A stretch of 59,077 bases of DNA, taken from positions 1 to 59,077 of the forward strand of contig CAKNOI010000007.1 of assembly GCA_930990125.1 (NCBI GenBank), given 5' to 3'. Source of the stretch: an uncultured Clostridiaceae bacterium. Lineage in GTDB: Bacteria; Bacillota; Clostridia; TANB77; CAG-508. The position numbers and the translations under genes are program-made. Below, in pieces: positions 18,992 to 27,086 of the stretch. The notes beneath the pieces were generated by a model. It was not told the DNA's origin. It made no database searches and saw only the letters and a list, made by a program, of their open reading frames with translations. Position 1 is the stretch's first letter; each line of letters opens with the position of its first letter.

Positions 18992-19025
18992 AAAAAAGAG
19001 AAAGCTTTTTGGTTTTCTCTTTTTT
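18992..19025 (+). terminator. Terminator of asnS
   Basis: Stem AAAAAAGAGAAA/TTTTCTCTTTTTT around GCTTTTTGG, starting 4 nt after the asnS stop. Confidence 0.8.
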
Positions 19026-19063
19026 CATAACGTTTAAAAGATTATTTTTCCTACCTTTTTTGT

Positions 19064-19852
19064 TTACTTTGTTATTTTTTGCCTTACGTATTCGTATAAT
19101 AATATTCCTGTTGCTACCGATGCGTTTAAGCTTTCTGTTTTTCCTAACATTGGTATTTTTATTTTGCTATCGGCTAAATCCATTACTTCTTTGGATACGC
19201 CATTTGCTTCATTCCCTATTACCATTACCTTTTTTTGATAGGTAATGTCATACATACTGTTATTGGTTTGCAAGGAAGTGGCTACTACTTGAAATTTATG
19301 TCTTTTTATTTCTTTCATTGTTTCTACTAAATTAGGACTTGTAATAATATTTAAGCGGAAGATAGCCCCCATGGTAGAACGTACTACTTTAGGATTATAG
19401 CAGTCTGCCGTATCTTTGGATACAATAATTTGTGTTAATCCTACACTATCTATAGTTCTTAAAATAGTACCTAAATTTCCTGGGTCAGCAATGCCATCAA
19501 GTGCTACAATAATATCTTCGTTATAGTCTATTTTTTCACTATTATCCCCTTTTTCTACTACTGCTAATACGCCTTGTGGTGTGGTTACTTCACTAAGGGA
19601 TAAAAATATTTTTTTAGAAACATACATACAAGGATATTTAGCAATTTCGTATAACATATTTTGTTTTAGTTCTCCATTATCACATTCTTCGCAAAGTACA
19701 ATTTTTTTAATGGTTACTTTTTCTTGCATCGCTTCTTGTAATAGCTTAATTCCTTCTATAATATATTCGTTTGTTTCGTCTCGAAATTTTTTGTCTTTTA
19801 ATTTCTTGATATATTTTACAGTTTCATTTTCTTTGCTTGTAATAATTTGCAT
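19064..19852 (-). CDS. TrmH/SpoU-family RNA 2'-O-methyltransferase
   Basis: 262 aa. An N-terminal substrate-binding domain (residues 1-95, starting ITSKENETVKYIKKLKDKKFR) is followed by a SPOUT catalytic domain. All three SpoU motifs are visible: ALDGIADPGNLGTILRTIDS (motif 1), VMIGNEANGVSKEVMDLAD (motif 2, here VMVIGNEANG) and IPMLGKTESLNASVATGILL (motif 3). The enzyme transfers methyl from AdoMet to a ribose 2'-OH of rRNA or tRNA; the exact target is not evident. It follows mfd by 57 nt on the same strand and is probably co-transcribed. Confidence 0.92.
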   Translation of the reverse strand: MQIITSKENETVKYIKKLKDKKFRDETNEYIIEGIKLLQEAMQEKVTIKKIVLCEECDNGELKQNMLYEIAKYPCMYVSKKIFLSLSEVTTPQGVLAVVEKGDNSEKIDYNEDIIVALDGIADPGNLGTILRTIDSVGLTQIIVSKDTADCYNPKVVRSTMGAIFRLNIITSPNLVETMKEIKRHKFQVVATSLQTNNSMYDITYQKKVMVIGNEANGVSKEVMDLADSKIKIPMLGKTESLNASVATGILLYEYVRQKITK

Positions 19853-19909
19853 GGTGCCACTCCTTTCTTTTTTTAAGTGACTTTTGTTAACAGCATTCCC
19901 AGTCTTAAC

Positions 19910-22900
19910 TTATTTTATACTGTCTGGTTGTTGTTTTGCTTTTACACTTGTTAATGTTTGTAAAAAGCTTTTTATTTCTTCTAATTTTTTGCTATCTCCT
20001 TTTCCTTCTACTTTTAGAGTAAAATACATTTCTTTTCCAGGAGAAAAGCGCAATTTATTTTTGTATTCTTGAATCATTGCATCAATAATTTCTGGAGTGT
20101 ATGCTTTTTCTTCTATTATAAACACTACTCCATTTACTCTTTGGGATACCTTATAAATATGGCACTGTTTGCATAATTCTTTTATTCTTGCTATTTCTAG
20201 TAAGTTTTCCACTTCTTCTGGAAGGGTACCATATCTATCTATCATTTCATCTACAATGTTACGAATATCTTCTTCGGTACGGCATAAAGCAATTTCCTGA
20301 TAAATTTCTATCTTTTGACTGCTATTTTCAATATAGGTGTCTGGAATAAAGCTTGAAACATTTAAGTCTATTTGTATGTCTTTTTCCTCTTCTACCGGAA
20401 GACCTTGCATTTCTTTTACTACTTCTTCTAGTAGCTTGCAATAGGTATCATATCCTACCTCTTCCATATGTCCATGCTGAATTTCTCCAAGTAGACTTCC
20501 TGCTCCTCGTATTTCTAAATCACGCATTGCTATTTTAAATCCAGAGCCAAACTCTGTAAATTCTTTAATAGCCTTTAAACGTTTATCTGCTACTTCAGAT
20601 AGCAGTTTATCTCTTTTGTAGGTAATATAGGCATAAGCTTGCCTACTTGCTCTTCCTACTCTTCCACGGATTTGGTATAGCTGTGCTAGCCCTAGCCTAT
20701 CTGCATTTTCTACAATAATGGTATTAGCATTTGGAATATCAATACCAGATTCTAAGATAGTAGTACATACGAGCACATTAATATTTTGGTTAATAAAGTT
20801 TAGCATAATATCTTCTAGTTCCCTACCACTCATTTGCCCATGAGCAAATCCCACTTTGGCCTCTGGTACTAATTTTTCTACTTGTTCTGCTTTTCTTTCT
20901 ATTCCTTCTACTTGATTATATAAATAAAATACTTGCCCTCCACGCTCTAGTTCTTTGGTAATTGCCTCACGTATTACTTCTTCATCATATTCTAACACAT
21001 ACGTTTGTACTGGCTTTCTGTTTTGTGGTGGTTCGTAAATAACAGACATGTCTCGTATTCCTACAATAGACATGTGAAGTGTTCTTGGAATAGGGGTAGC
21101 TGTCATGGTAAGAACATCTACCGATTCTTTTAGCTTCTTTATTTTTTCTTTTGCCTTTACTCCAAAACGATGTTCCTCGTCAATAATTAATAAGCCTAAA
21201 TCTTTAAACTCTACATCCTGGCTTAAAATACGGTGGGTACCAATAATAACGTCAATCTCTCCTAATTTTAATTTTTTAATAATTTCTGTTTGTTGTTTTT
21301 TGGTTTTAAAACGATTTAATACCTCTACACGAATTGGGAATTCTTCCATTCTTTCTTTAAATGATTGATACTGCTGGTCTGCAAGTACTGTTGTTGGTAC
21401 TAAGTAAGCTACTTGTTTTTGGTCTAGGCATGCTTTAAAAGCAGCTCTTATGGCTACTTCTGTTTTACCATATCCTACATCTCCACAAAGGAGTCTATCC
21501 ATTGGTCTTGGCTCTTCCATATCCTTTTTTACTTCTTCAATACAACGAAGCTGGTCATCGGTTTCGGTATATGGGAAACTATCTTCAAATTGTCTTTGCC
21601 ACTCGTTATCTTTTGAAAAAGCATATCCTTTTATTTTCTGCCTTTTGGCATATAACTCTATTAAATCTCTTGCTACCGCTCTTAAGTTTTTCTTTACTCT
21701 TGCTGTAGTATTTGCCCAATCTTTACTTCCTAGTTTACTTAGTCTTGGTTCTGCCTCTCCACCACCAATATATTTACGCACACTATCTAAACTGCTTGTT
21801 GGAACATACAAAATAGCGTCATCTTGGTAACGAAGCTTCATGTAATCCTTGGTATTGCCATCTGCAGAAATAGTAGTAATTCCTACAAATTGACCAATAC
21901 CACTTGTTCTATGTACCACATAGTCTCCTATTTTTAAATCCGAATATACCACTTTTTCCGCTTCTTTAAAAGCAGAACTTGCACGCTTTCTCTTTTTCTT
22001 TGCCTCTCCTGCGAGTTCCTCTCCTGTAATCACCAAAAGTTTTGCTTCTTTTAGTTCATAACCACTAGAAAAACTACCTGGTGCTACTATTACCTTTCCT
22101 GGTTGTAACTGTTCTTTTTTTAGCTCTTTTACTAATAAATGCGGTATATCTTGTTCTAGTAGCAAAGTAGCAATTCGTTTGGCATTTGCCTCTACTCCTG
22201 CAAGTAGTAGTATTTTTTTCTTTTTTTCTACTGCCTCTCGTAAATCAGTAAAAAGCTGTTCCATATTTGCTTTATAAAATAGCACTTCACGGCAGTCAAA
22301 AGCAAAAACGTTTTCTTTTTTGCTAGGTAAATTTTGGCTTTGTAATTCTATTACTTGCTTATCTTGTAAATGAGAAAAAATAGCCTCTTTGTTTTCTAAT
22401 AAAGTAAACGCATCTGGAATTATTTTTTCCTTTTCTGTTAGCATTTTCAAAACCGTTTCATTTTCCTTTAAAATGCTAGTAATACGGTTTTCTAATTTGG
22501 ATGGCTCATCCAAAAAGATAAGGAAATCCTTGCTTATGTAATCTAAAAAGGTTTCGGATTTTGTATAAAAGTCGGAAAAATACTTATCTATTTTGCTAAG
22601 GTAATTTCCTTCTTTTATTATTTCTATATCCTTTTCTAAAACTTCTGCCATTTCTCCTTTTAAGCCTCTATTTCGCAGGCGAGAAATAACCTCTTCTTTG
22701 GGTAGTTCTAGTAAATACTCATGAGAAGGACTAATGGTAACTTTTGAAAGCATTTCGATAGACCTTTGGCTAGATAAATGAAAACTACGAATGGAATCTA
22801 CTTCATCTCCCCAAAACTCTATACGAATGCCTTTGCTATCCGATGTTGCAATATCTAGTATTCCTCCACGAACACTAAAATTGCCTTTTGCCTCTGCTAA

Positions 22901-23392
22901 ATCCGTTCTTTCATATCCCATGGCTAGTAGTTTTTCTTTTATAGTAGAAAGGGAATATTCTTTTCCTACTTCTATCTCCATACTAGAAGCAAACAATACC
23001 TCTTGTGGAATCATTTTCTGCATCATTGCTTCTATGGTAGTAACAATAATTTTTACCTTTCCCTCTCTCATATGATTTAGCACATCCATTCTGGCATAAG
23101 GTAAGTCTTTACTTTCTGCTATATAATCATACGTAACTAGCTCTTTTTTAGGGAAAAACTCTACCGTATCTTCAAAATACTCCAAATCTTTTATTTTGTT
23201 TTTTGCTTGAATTTCGTTATAGGTTATAATACAAATAGGTCTATTGAAAACCTTTCTGCTTGCACACACAAGCCCAAGCCCTGCCACGTCAGTTAAGCCC
23301 GATACAATTACCGGGCCTTTTTTTGCTTTTATATAAGATAGATATTCTTGCACTTTTGGGTTATCTATCCACTCTTCTATTAAACCATTCAT
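19910..23392 (-). CDS. mfd: Transcription-repair coupling factor Mfd
   Basis: 1160 aa from the ATG at 23392. Longer frames reaching 23479 overlap the gene's own promoter, and an AAAGGAG site precedes this ATG. An ATG at 23425 would be almost leaderless. Mfd removes RNA polymerase stalled at DNA damage and recruits UvrA. Domains in order: UvrB-like N-terminal module, RNA-polymerase-interacting CarD-like domain (KIGDYVVHRTSGIGQFVGI), and the RecG-like translocase with Walker A GDVGYGKTEVAIRAAF, DEEHRFGVKAKEKIK and the RGRVGRASRQAYAY motif. The C-terminal regulatory domain ends near ELCKQCHIYKVSQRVNGV. It appears intact. Confidence 0.96.
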   Translation of the reverse strand: MNGLIEEWIDNPKVQEYLSYIKAKKGPVIVSGLTDVAGLGLVCASRKVFNRPICIITYNEIQAKNKIKDLEYFEDTVEFFPKKELVTYDYIAESKDLPYARMDVLNHMREGKVKIIVTTIEAMMQKMIPQEVLFASSMEIEVGKEYSLSTIKEKLLAMGYERTDLAEAKGNFSVRGGILDIATSDSKGIRIEFWGDEVDSIRSFHLSSQRSIEMLSKVTISPSHEYLLELPKEEVISRLRNRGLKGEMAEVLEKDIEIIKEGNYLSKIDKYFSDFYTKSETFLDYISKDFLIFLDEPSKLENRITSILKENETVLKMLTEKEKIIPDAFTLLENKEAIFSHLQDKQVIELQSQNLPSKKENVFAFDCREVLFYKANMEQLFTDLREAVEKKKKILLLAGVEANAKRIATLLLEQDIPHLLVKELKKEQLQPGKVIVAPGSFSSGYELKEAKLLVITGEELAGEAKKKRKRASSAFKEAEKVVYSDLKIGDYVVHRTSGIGQFVGITTISADGNTKDYMKLRYQDDAILYVPTSSLDSVRKYIGGGEAEPRLSKLGSKDWANTTARVKKNLRAVARDLIELYAKRQKIKGYAFSKDNEWQRQFEDSFPYTETDDQLRCIEEVKKDMEEPRPMDRLLCGDVGYGKTEVAIRAAFKACLDQKQVAYLVPTTVLADQQYQSFKERMEEFPIRVEVLNRFKTKKQQTEIIKKLKLGEIDVIIGTHRILSQDVEFKDLGLLIIDEEHRFGVKAKEKIKKLKESVDVLTMTATPIPRTLHMSIVGIRDMSVIYEPPQNRKPVQTYVLEYDEEVIREAITKELERGGQVFYLYNQVEGIERKAEQVEKLVPEAKVGFAHGQMSGRELEDIMLNFINQNINVLVCTTILESGIDIPNANTIIVENADRLGLAQLYQIRGRVGRASRQAYAYITYKRDKLLSEVADKRLKAIKEFTEFGSGFKIAMRDLEIRGAGSLLGEIQHGHMEEVGYDTYCKLLEEVVKEMQGLPVEEEKDIQIDLNVSSFIPDTYIENSSQKIEIYQEIALCRTEEDIRNIVDEMIDRYGTLPEEVENLLEIARIKELCKQCHIYKVSQRVNGVVFIIEEKAYTPEIIDAMIQEYKNKLRFSPGKEMYFTLKVEGKGDSKKLEEIKSFLQTLTSVKAKQQPDSIK

Positions 23393-23432
23393 GCTGTCAT
23401 TTATCTCCTTTGGAATTTTTTTCATTAGTAGT

Positions 23433-23461
23433 ATTATAGCATTTTTTGTGTGAGAAAACAA
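23433..23461 (-). promoter_or_regulatory. Promoter of mfd
   Basis: TTGTTT (23456-23461), 17-nt spacer, TATAAT (23433-23438) on the minus strand. Its position argues against the longest mfd frame. Confidence 0.75.
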
Positions 23462-23475
23462 GTGCTTACCTTTTA

Positions 23476-23505
23476 TCATATTTCTTCTTTTTTTACATAT
23501 ACATT
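23476..23505 (+). promoter_or_regulatory. SigE-like sporulation promoter for ylbJ
   Basis: TCATATT (23476-23482), 15-nt spacer, TATACATT (23498-23505). This resembles the mother-cell SigE pattern (-35 ATA-centred, -10 CATACA-T) at 6 of 8 in the -10. No sigma-A promoter is seen here. In Bacillus, ylbJ belongs to the SigE regulon. Inference only. Confidence 0.45.
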
Positions 23506-23531
23506 ACTATGCAATTTATGAGAAAGCTGGT

Positions 23532-24728
23532 GTGTCTATTTTGAAAAGTAAGTCCATTCATTTTCGCATTGTTTCCTTTCGAAATATTATTCTTCCTGCT
23601 TTATTTTTACTTTTTACTATAAGTCTACTTTTGTTTTCTAAAACCAATCTTTCTGCTACTAAGGAAGGGCTTTCTTTATGGGCAAATTCTGTTTTACCTT
23701 CGCTTTTTCCTTTTTTTATTGCTACCGAGCTTCTTGGGTATACTAGCATTATTCCTAGTATTGGAAAACTTTTTTCTTGGCTGATGCGCCCTTTATTTCA
23801 TGTTCCTGGGGAAGGTGCTTTTGCTTTGGTGATGGGGATGATTAGTGGTACACCAGTGGGTGCTAAAATAGCGACCGATTTTTATGAAAAAGGTATTACT
23901 ACTAAGGAAGAAAGCGAAAGGCTCCTTAGCTTTACCAATAATTCTGGTCCTCTTTTTATTATTGGTACGGTTGGCATTAGTTTGTTTGGAGATACGCTAC
24001 TTGGCTATTTATTACTGTTTACTCATTTACTTGCTTGCCTTACTGTTGGATTTTTATTTCGTTTTTGGAAATACAAAAAGCCTAGTCAAAAAAATACTTT
24101 TACTCATTCTTTAGTCTATACCCAAGAGCCTATTTCTCTTGGTCAAATGCTATCTAGTAGTATTACCAATAGCACGAAAACCATTGTAATGATAGGTGGA
24201 TTTGTTGTGCTATTTAGTGTTATTATTTCTGTGTTACAACAAAGTCATATACTTTCTTTTTTAGGCAATATGCTCTCTCCTATTTTTCAGGTGTTTGGAA
24301 TAGAAACTTCTTTTGTAACTCCTGTTCTTACGGGAATACTAGAGCTAACTAATGGAGTAAAAAATGTAAGTATGGTGGTAACAAAACACCTTTCTACTAG
24401 TGTTACCCTTTGTGCCTTTTTATTAGGGTTTGGTGGAATTTCTATTGGCTTGCAAGTGCTTAGTATTGTATCTAAAACGAATCTTTCTATTGTGCCATAT
24501 TTTTTAGGAAAGTTACTACAAGGAATATTTGCCGCTTTTTACACTTATCTTATGATAGCTTGGTTTCCTATTTTTAATTTAGATTTACAATCTGTTTCTA
24601 GTAATTTAGGAAAATCTCTTGCTAATACTACTACTTCTTTTTCTTATCTTGCTTGGGGAATGGTGCTTTTTCTTGTTCTTTGGATGATAAAAAGCTTTCT
24701 TGCGAAAAGAAAATGTATGAAAATTTAA
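23532..24728 (+). CDS. ylbJ: Sporulation integral membrane protein YlbJ
   Basis: 398 aa, normal length, starting at GTG. About nine hydrophobic spans, including two nucleoside-recognition Gate-like repeats, place it in the YlbJ/SpoIIIAH-era spore membrane protein family. Diagnostic stretches are LWANSVLPSLFPFFIATELL, GMISGTPVGAKIATDFYEKG and LLSFTNNSGPLFIIGTVG. It is known to be needed for spore formation in Bacillus and is mother-cell expressed. The upstream region carries a SigE-like promoter rather than a sigma-A one. It is divergent from mfd and is the clearest spore gene on the plus strand. Confidence 0.9.
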   Translation: MSILKSKSIHFRIVSFRNIILPALFLLFTISLLLFSKTNLSATKEGLSLWANSVLPSLFPFFIATELLGYTSIIPSIGKLFSWLMRPLFHVPGEGAFALVMGMISGTPVGAKIATDFYEKGITTKEESERLLSFTNNSGPLFIIGTVGISLFGDTLLGYLLLFTHLLACLTVGFLFRFWKYKKPSQKNTFTHSLVYTQEPISLGQMLSSSITNSTKTIVMIGGFVVLFSVIISVLQQSHILSFLGNMLSPIFQVFGIETSFVTPVLTGILELTNGVKNVSMVVTKHLSTSVTLCAFLLGFGGISIGLQVLSIVSKTNLSIVPYFLGKLLQGIFAAFYTYLMIAWFPIFNLDLQSVSSNLGKSLANTTTSFSYLAWGMVLFLVLWMIKSFLAKRKCMKI

Positions 24729-24844
24729 GAACAGAATATATATGTAATAATAGTTTTGTTTTTGCATTTTTAGAAATTACATTTTCAATAGGTTTATGGG
24801 TATATCCAAAAACCCAAATATAGTAACTATAAGGAAGGAAAGAT

Positions 24845-25078
24845 ATGGATAAAAATATGGATTTTAATGGGTATTATTCTTCCCAAGGATTTCCCTATGG
24901 CTATGAAAACTATTCCCCTGATATGGAAAATCCTATGTTTCACCCTTTTATGCAATATGAGCAAGGGTATTTGTATTATCGTTATTTAACCATGCAATTA
25001 GAATACAAAATGAAATGCAAGGAATATGAAAAAATGTGTTCTAGTGGAAATAACCGTAATGATAGGAAAATAGAATAA
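24845..25078 (+). CDS. Small Tyr/Met-rich protein, possibly spore-associated
   Basis: 77 aa with a good AAGGAAGGAAAG binding site. It is unusually rich in Tyr, Met, Phe and Pro (NGYYSSQGFPYGYENYSPDM, then YLYYRYLTMQLEYKM) and has a charged tail with two cysteines. The composition recalls small spore coat proteins, and the gene follows ylbJ on the same strand. No family is recognised, so the coat idea is inference. A strong terminator follows 6 nt after the stop. Confidence 0.6.
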   Translation: MDKNMDFNGYYSSQGFPYGYENYSPDMENPMFHPFMQYEQGYLYYRYLTMQLEYKMKCKEYEKMCSSGNNRNDRKIE

Positions 25079-25084
25079 TCATGC

Positions 25085-25110
25085 AAAAAGGAGGCATTCG
25101 CCTCCTTTTT
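25085..25110. terminator. Bidirectional terminator
   Basis: An 11-bp stem AAAAAGGAGGC/GCCTCCTTTTT with tetraloop ATTC between convergent small genes. Confidence 0.93.
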
Positions 25111-25114
25111 ACGT

Positions 25115-25366
25115 TTAGTTTGTGTGCTCCAGATGGTACTGGATGGATTGCGCAATTCGAAGGGATCTTTCGGTATTTAATGCTTCCATCGCCTCTAATA
25201 CAATTTCCCATTCATCTGGTCTGTACTCGTGAAAAATGTTGTCTACATATTCCTCTCTCTTTAGAAGCCTTGTAATTAGGTCGATAAACATTAATCTACT
25301 TGCTTTTCCCTCCAATAACTGCATAATTGCCTCAAAACTTGTCATTGAACCATTCCGATTTTCCAT
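25115..25366 (-). CDS. Small helical protein of unknown function
   Basis: 83 aa with an AGGAGG-type binding site and its own promoter at 25416-25445. It is predicted to be helical and acidic, with the patterns EAIMQLLEGKASRLMFIDLI and EWEIVLEAMEALNTERSLRI. It has no cysteine, membrane span or nucleotide motif. It ends just before the bidirectional terminator shared with the Tyr-rich gene. No family is recognised. Confidence 0.6.
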   Translation of the reverse strand: MENRNGSMTSFEAIMQLLEGKASRLMFIDLITRLLKREEYVDNIFHEYRPDEWEIVLEAMEALNTERSLRIAQSIQYHLEHTN

Positions 25367-25415
25367 ACTGAAACCTCCTAAAATTTAAGCTTGGTTGCTT
25401 TGCTAACCTAATACT

Positions 25416-25445
25416 ATTATACTACATTTTTGCTTTTTTTTACAA
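25416..25445 (-). promoter_or_regulatory. Promoter of the 83-aa protein gene
   Basis: TTGTAA (25440-25445), 18-nt spacer, TATAAT (25416-25421) on the minus strand. Confidence 0.7.
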
Positions 25446-25486
25446 TTCATAAATATACACTTTGCCTTTGCTTTTTTTACATGAGT

Positions 25487-25524
25487 ATCCCCCATAAGAA
25501 TAGTGTTCTTATGGGGGATTTTTT
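25487..25524. terminator. Long hairpin terminator
   Basis: A 14-bp perfect stem ATCCCCCATAAGAA/TTCTTATGGGGGAT with loop TAGTG. A T6 run follows on the plus strand. It sits 2 nt after the minus-strand gene ending at 25527 and insulates it from the next promoter. Confidence 0.85.
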
Positions 25525-25526
25525 GT

Positions 25527-26114
25527 CTATTTTCCGATAAGCCATCTTCCACAATCTTGATAGGAATATCCAATAAATTGATATGACCTAGCCGTTAAAA
25601 ACATCACACATACTGACTCTTCCTCAAATTTATTTTTGATTTCTACTTCAGATGCCACGCTAATCACATTGTTTGAAATAGATTCATACTTACCTTCATC
25701 TATTATTCTTATTATTTTCATAAACTCTGTAAGTAATACATCTGTTCTTTTTCTTCGCGCATCCTGTAATTTTTTACGGAAGCGCTGTAACATAACTTCT
25801 GCATTACTTATCTTTTTTCCTTTTTTGGATGCTTTTACTCCAAGATAAAGGACATCATTTACTATTGGTTCTAGTAAGACAAATCCATTTTTTTCTGCAA
25901 CTACTTTCCATTCGTCAAGAGAATACTTTTGCATTTTTACCGAAAAATAGGAAAACTCTGCTAATTTTTCTAACGATTCATCCAAAGCCTCTTGAAAGGT
26001 TTTCATCAGAATACTCTGTATGACTTTTTTAGCCTTTTTTGTTTTCTTATCATCCTTTATTAGTATACTCCGCAGTACTTTAACCTCTAATGTTTTTGTA
26101 GACTTTTTACTCAT
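25527..26114 (-). CDS. Hypothetical protein, 195 aa
   Basis: 195 aa from ATG 26114, which has TAGGAGG 8 nt upstream; the 216-aa frame begins before this site. The N-terminal 45 residues are Lys-rich (MSKKSTKTLEVKVLRS, KKTKKAKKVI). A mixed alpha/beta body follows (WKVVAEKNGFVLLEPIVNDV, FRKKLQDARRKRTDVLLTEF), ending with SYQDCGRWLIG. No catalytic motif or membrane span is recognised. The gene stands alone between a dyad-bearing promoter and a terminator, which suggests a regulated single-gene unit. Function unknown. Confidence 0.65.
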   Translation of the reverse strand: MSKKSTKTLEVKVLRSILIKDDKKTKKAKKVIQSILMKTFQEALDESLEKLAEFSYFSVKMQKYSLDEWKVVAEKNGFVLLEPIVNDVLYLGVKASKKGKKISNAEVMLQRFRKKLQDARRKRTDVLLTEFMKIIRIIDEGKYESISNNVISVASEVEIKNKFEEESVCVMFLTARSYQFIGYSYQDCGRWLIGK

Positions 26115-26176
26115 TTTACTACCTCCTAAATTATTATGGGTTGGCATTTTTCTACCTTGCTTACATAGCAAGAACA

Positions 26177-26211
26177 TGCTATATTATATAGCAATTTACA
26201 TAAAAAGTCAA
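26177..26211 (-). promoter_or_regulatory. Promoter with overlapping perfect palindrome (candidate operator)
   Basis: TTGACT (26206-26211), 17-nt spacer, TATAAT (26183-26188) for the gene at 25527-26114. A perfect 17-nt palindrome, TGCTATAT-T-ATATAGCA (26177-26193), covers the -10 box, as expected for a repressor site. The regulator is not identified. Confidence 0.7.
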
Positions 26212-26290
26212 ATTTAGATGTTGCTACCCCTTAAACGTTACAGCACCGTTGCATTTAAAATATTTGACAGCTATTTTTTTGGAATTTTAT

Positions 26291-26319
26291 TTGACAATGC
26301 ACTAATAATATGTTATTAT
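26291..26319 (+). promoter_or_regulatory. Promoter of the candidate RNA at 26326
   Basis: TTGACA (26291-26296), 17-nt spacer, TATTAT (26314-26319). A near-consensus sigma-A promoter with no protein gene behind it. Confidence 0.8.
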
Positions 26320-26325
26320 TTAAGT

Positions 26326-26495
26326 ACATAATAAATGTGTCTGATGCCGATTGTCAGATTGTAGTTGTATGTGTATCCGGAAGTGCACATACTATTTTTT
26401 TGCTTAAAAATAGAGCAAATCCGGAAGAATTTGCCCTACGACTTATGTATGTCTACAATCAGTCTTTGCCTGTTTGCTCATCTTTATTTTAAGGT
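26326..26495 (+). ncRNA. Candidate structured RNA with twin CCGGAAG loops
   Basis: Downstream of a strong promoter the plus strand can fold into a closed multi-helix element. GATTGTAG (26357-26364) pairs with CTACAATC (26453-26460). Inside are hairpin GTATGTG/CACATAC with loop TATCCGGAAGTG (26367-26392), hairpin TATTTTT/AAAAATA (26393-26412), and hairpin GCAAAT/ATTTGC with loop CCGGAAGA (26415-26434). Both outer loops show CCGGAAG, which contains the self-complementary CCGG, so a loop-loop contact is possible. GAGCAAA (26413-26419) can instead pair with TTTGCTC (26473-26479), giving an alternative fold. Frames crossing the region lack binding sites. The 3' end is uncertain, and the U-rich ATCTTTATTTT is one option. 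It lies upstream of the Ser T-box unit. Confidence 0.55.
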
Positions 26496-26577
26496 ATATT
26501 TTTCTAAATTTTTAAATTTCCAAATTTTTCTTGCATTTTGTTTGTATTTGTGGTAAAGTATAGATATTATATAGCGT

Positions 26578-26785
26578 TTGATAAGAGACTAGTACTTTTG
26601 TTTTCTTTGTTAGAGAGCTTATGGTTGGTGAAAATAAGTAAAGTGGCAAAACGAATCTACTCTTAGATGCTTTTAGGAAAACCTAAACCAGTCATGCAGG
26701 TTACAGCATAAGAAAAGATAATTTTTAAGGTGGTACCGTGAATACATTTCGCCCTTATCGTTTGGATAAGGACGTTTTTTTGTAT
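26578..26785 (+). promoter_or_regulatory. T-box leader (tRNA-Ser) of the DUF1653-serS-engB unit
   Basis: T-box sequence AAGGTGGTACCGTG at 26727-26740. Probable specifier TCT (Ser) at 26656-26658 in GAATCTAC, with stem I closed by AAGAG/CTCTT. The terminator stem CCTTATC/GATAAGG (26753-26771, extended past one mismatch) has a T7 run. The specifier agrees with serS downstream. A promoter is likely at about 26550-26573 (TTGTAT, 17 nt, TATTAT). Confidence 0.92.
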
Positions 26786-26812
26786 ATATTTTTTTATAGG
26801 AGGTTTTGTGTA

Positions 26813-27070
26813 ATGTCAGTAGAAATTGGAAGAGTGTATCGTCATTTTAAAGGAAATTATTATTTTGTAGAAAATGTTGCATATGATTCGGAAACAAAGG
26901 AACGTATGGTGGTGTATAAACCATTATATCCAAGAGAAGATGGTAAACATATCTGGGTAAGACCAGAAACAATGTTTTTGGAAGAAATTCCACCAAGACC
27001 AGATAATATAACAGGGCAAAAACATCGTTTTGAATTAGTAGATGCAGTTGCCAAAAATTATATCAATTAG
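26813..27070 (+). CDS. DUF1653 family protein
   Basis: 85 aa. The start at 26813 is set by the ATAGGAGG binding site; the longer 110-aa frame would run back into the T-box terminator. The sequence IGRVYRHFKGNYYFVENVAYDSET, then VYKPLYPRED and IWVRPETMFLEE, is the DUF1653 pattern (a small beta-rich domain of unknown role). It lies between the Ser T-box and serS, 16 nt before serS, so it is co-regulated with seryl-tRNA supply. The reason for that link is not known. Confidence 0.88.
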   Translation: MSVEIGRVYRHFKGNYYFVENVAYDSETKERMVVYKPLYPREDGKHIWVRPETMFLEEIPPRPDNITGQKHRFELVDAVAKNYIN

Positions 27071-27086
27071 AAAGGATAGAAAGTAT

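Noticed and set aside
23393-23479. Longer N terminus for Mfd
   Set aside because: The added codons overlap a consensus promoter (-10 at 23433-23438) on the same strand, and a binding site supports the ATG at 23392.
26310-26556. Plus-strand frames of 60 and 63 codons over the candidate RNA at 26326
   Set aside because: The first begins inside the -10 box and the second has no binding site; both run through strong hairpins.
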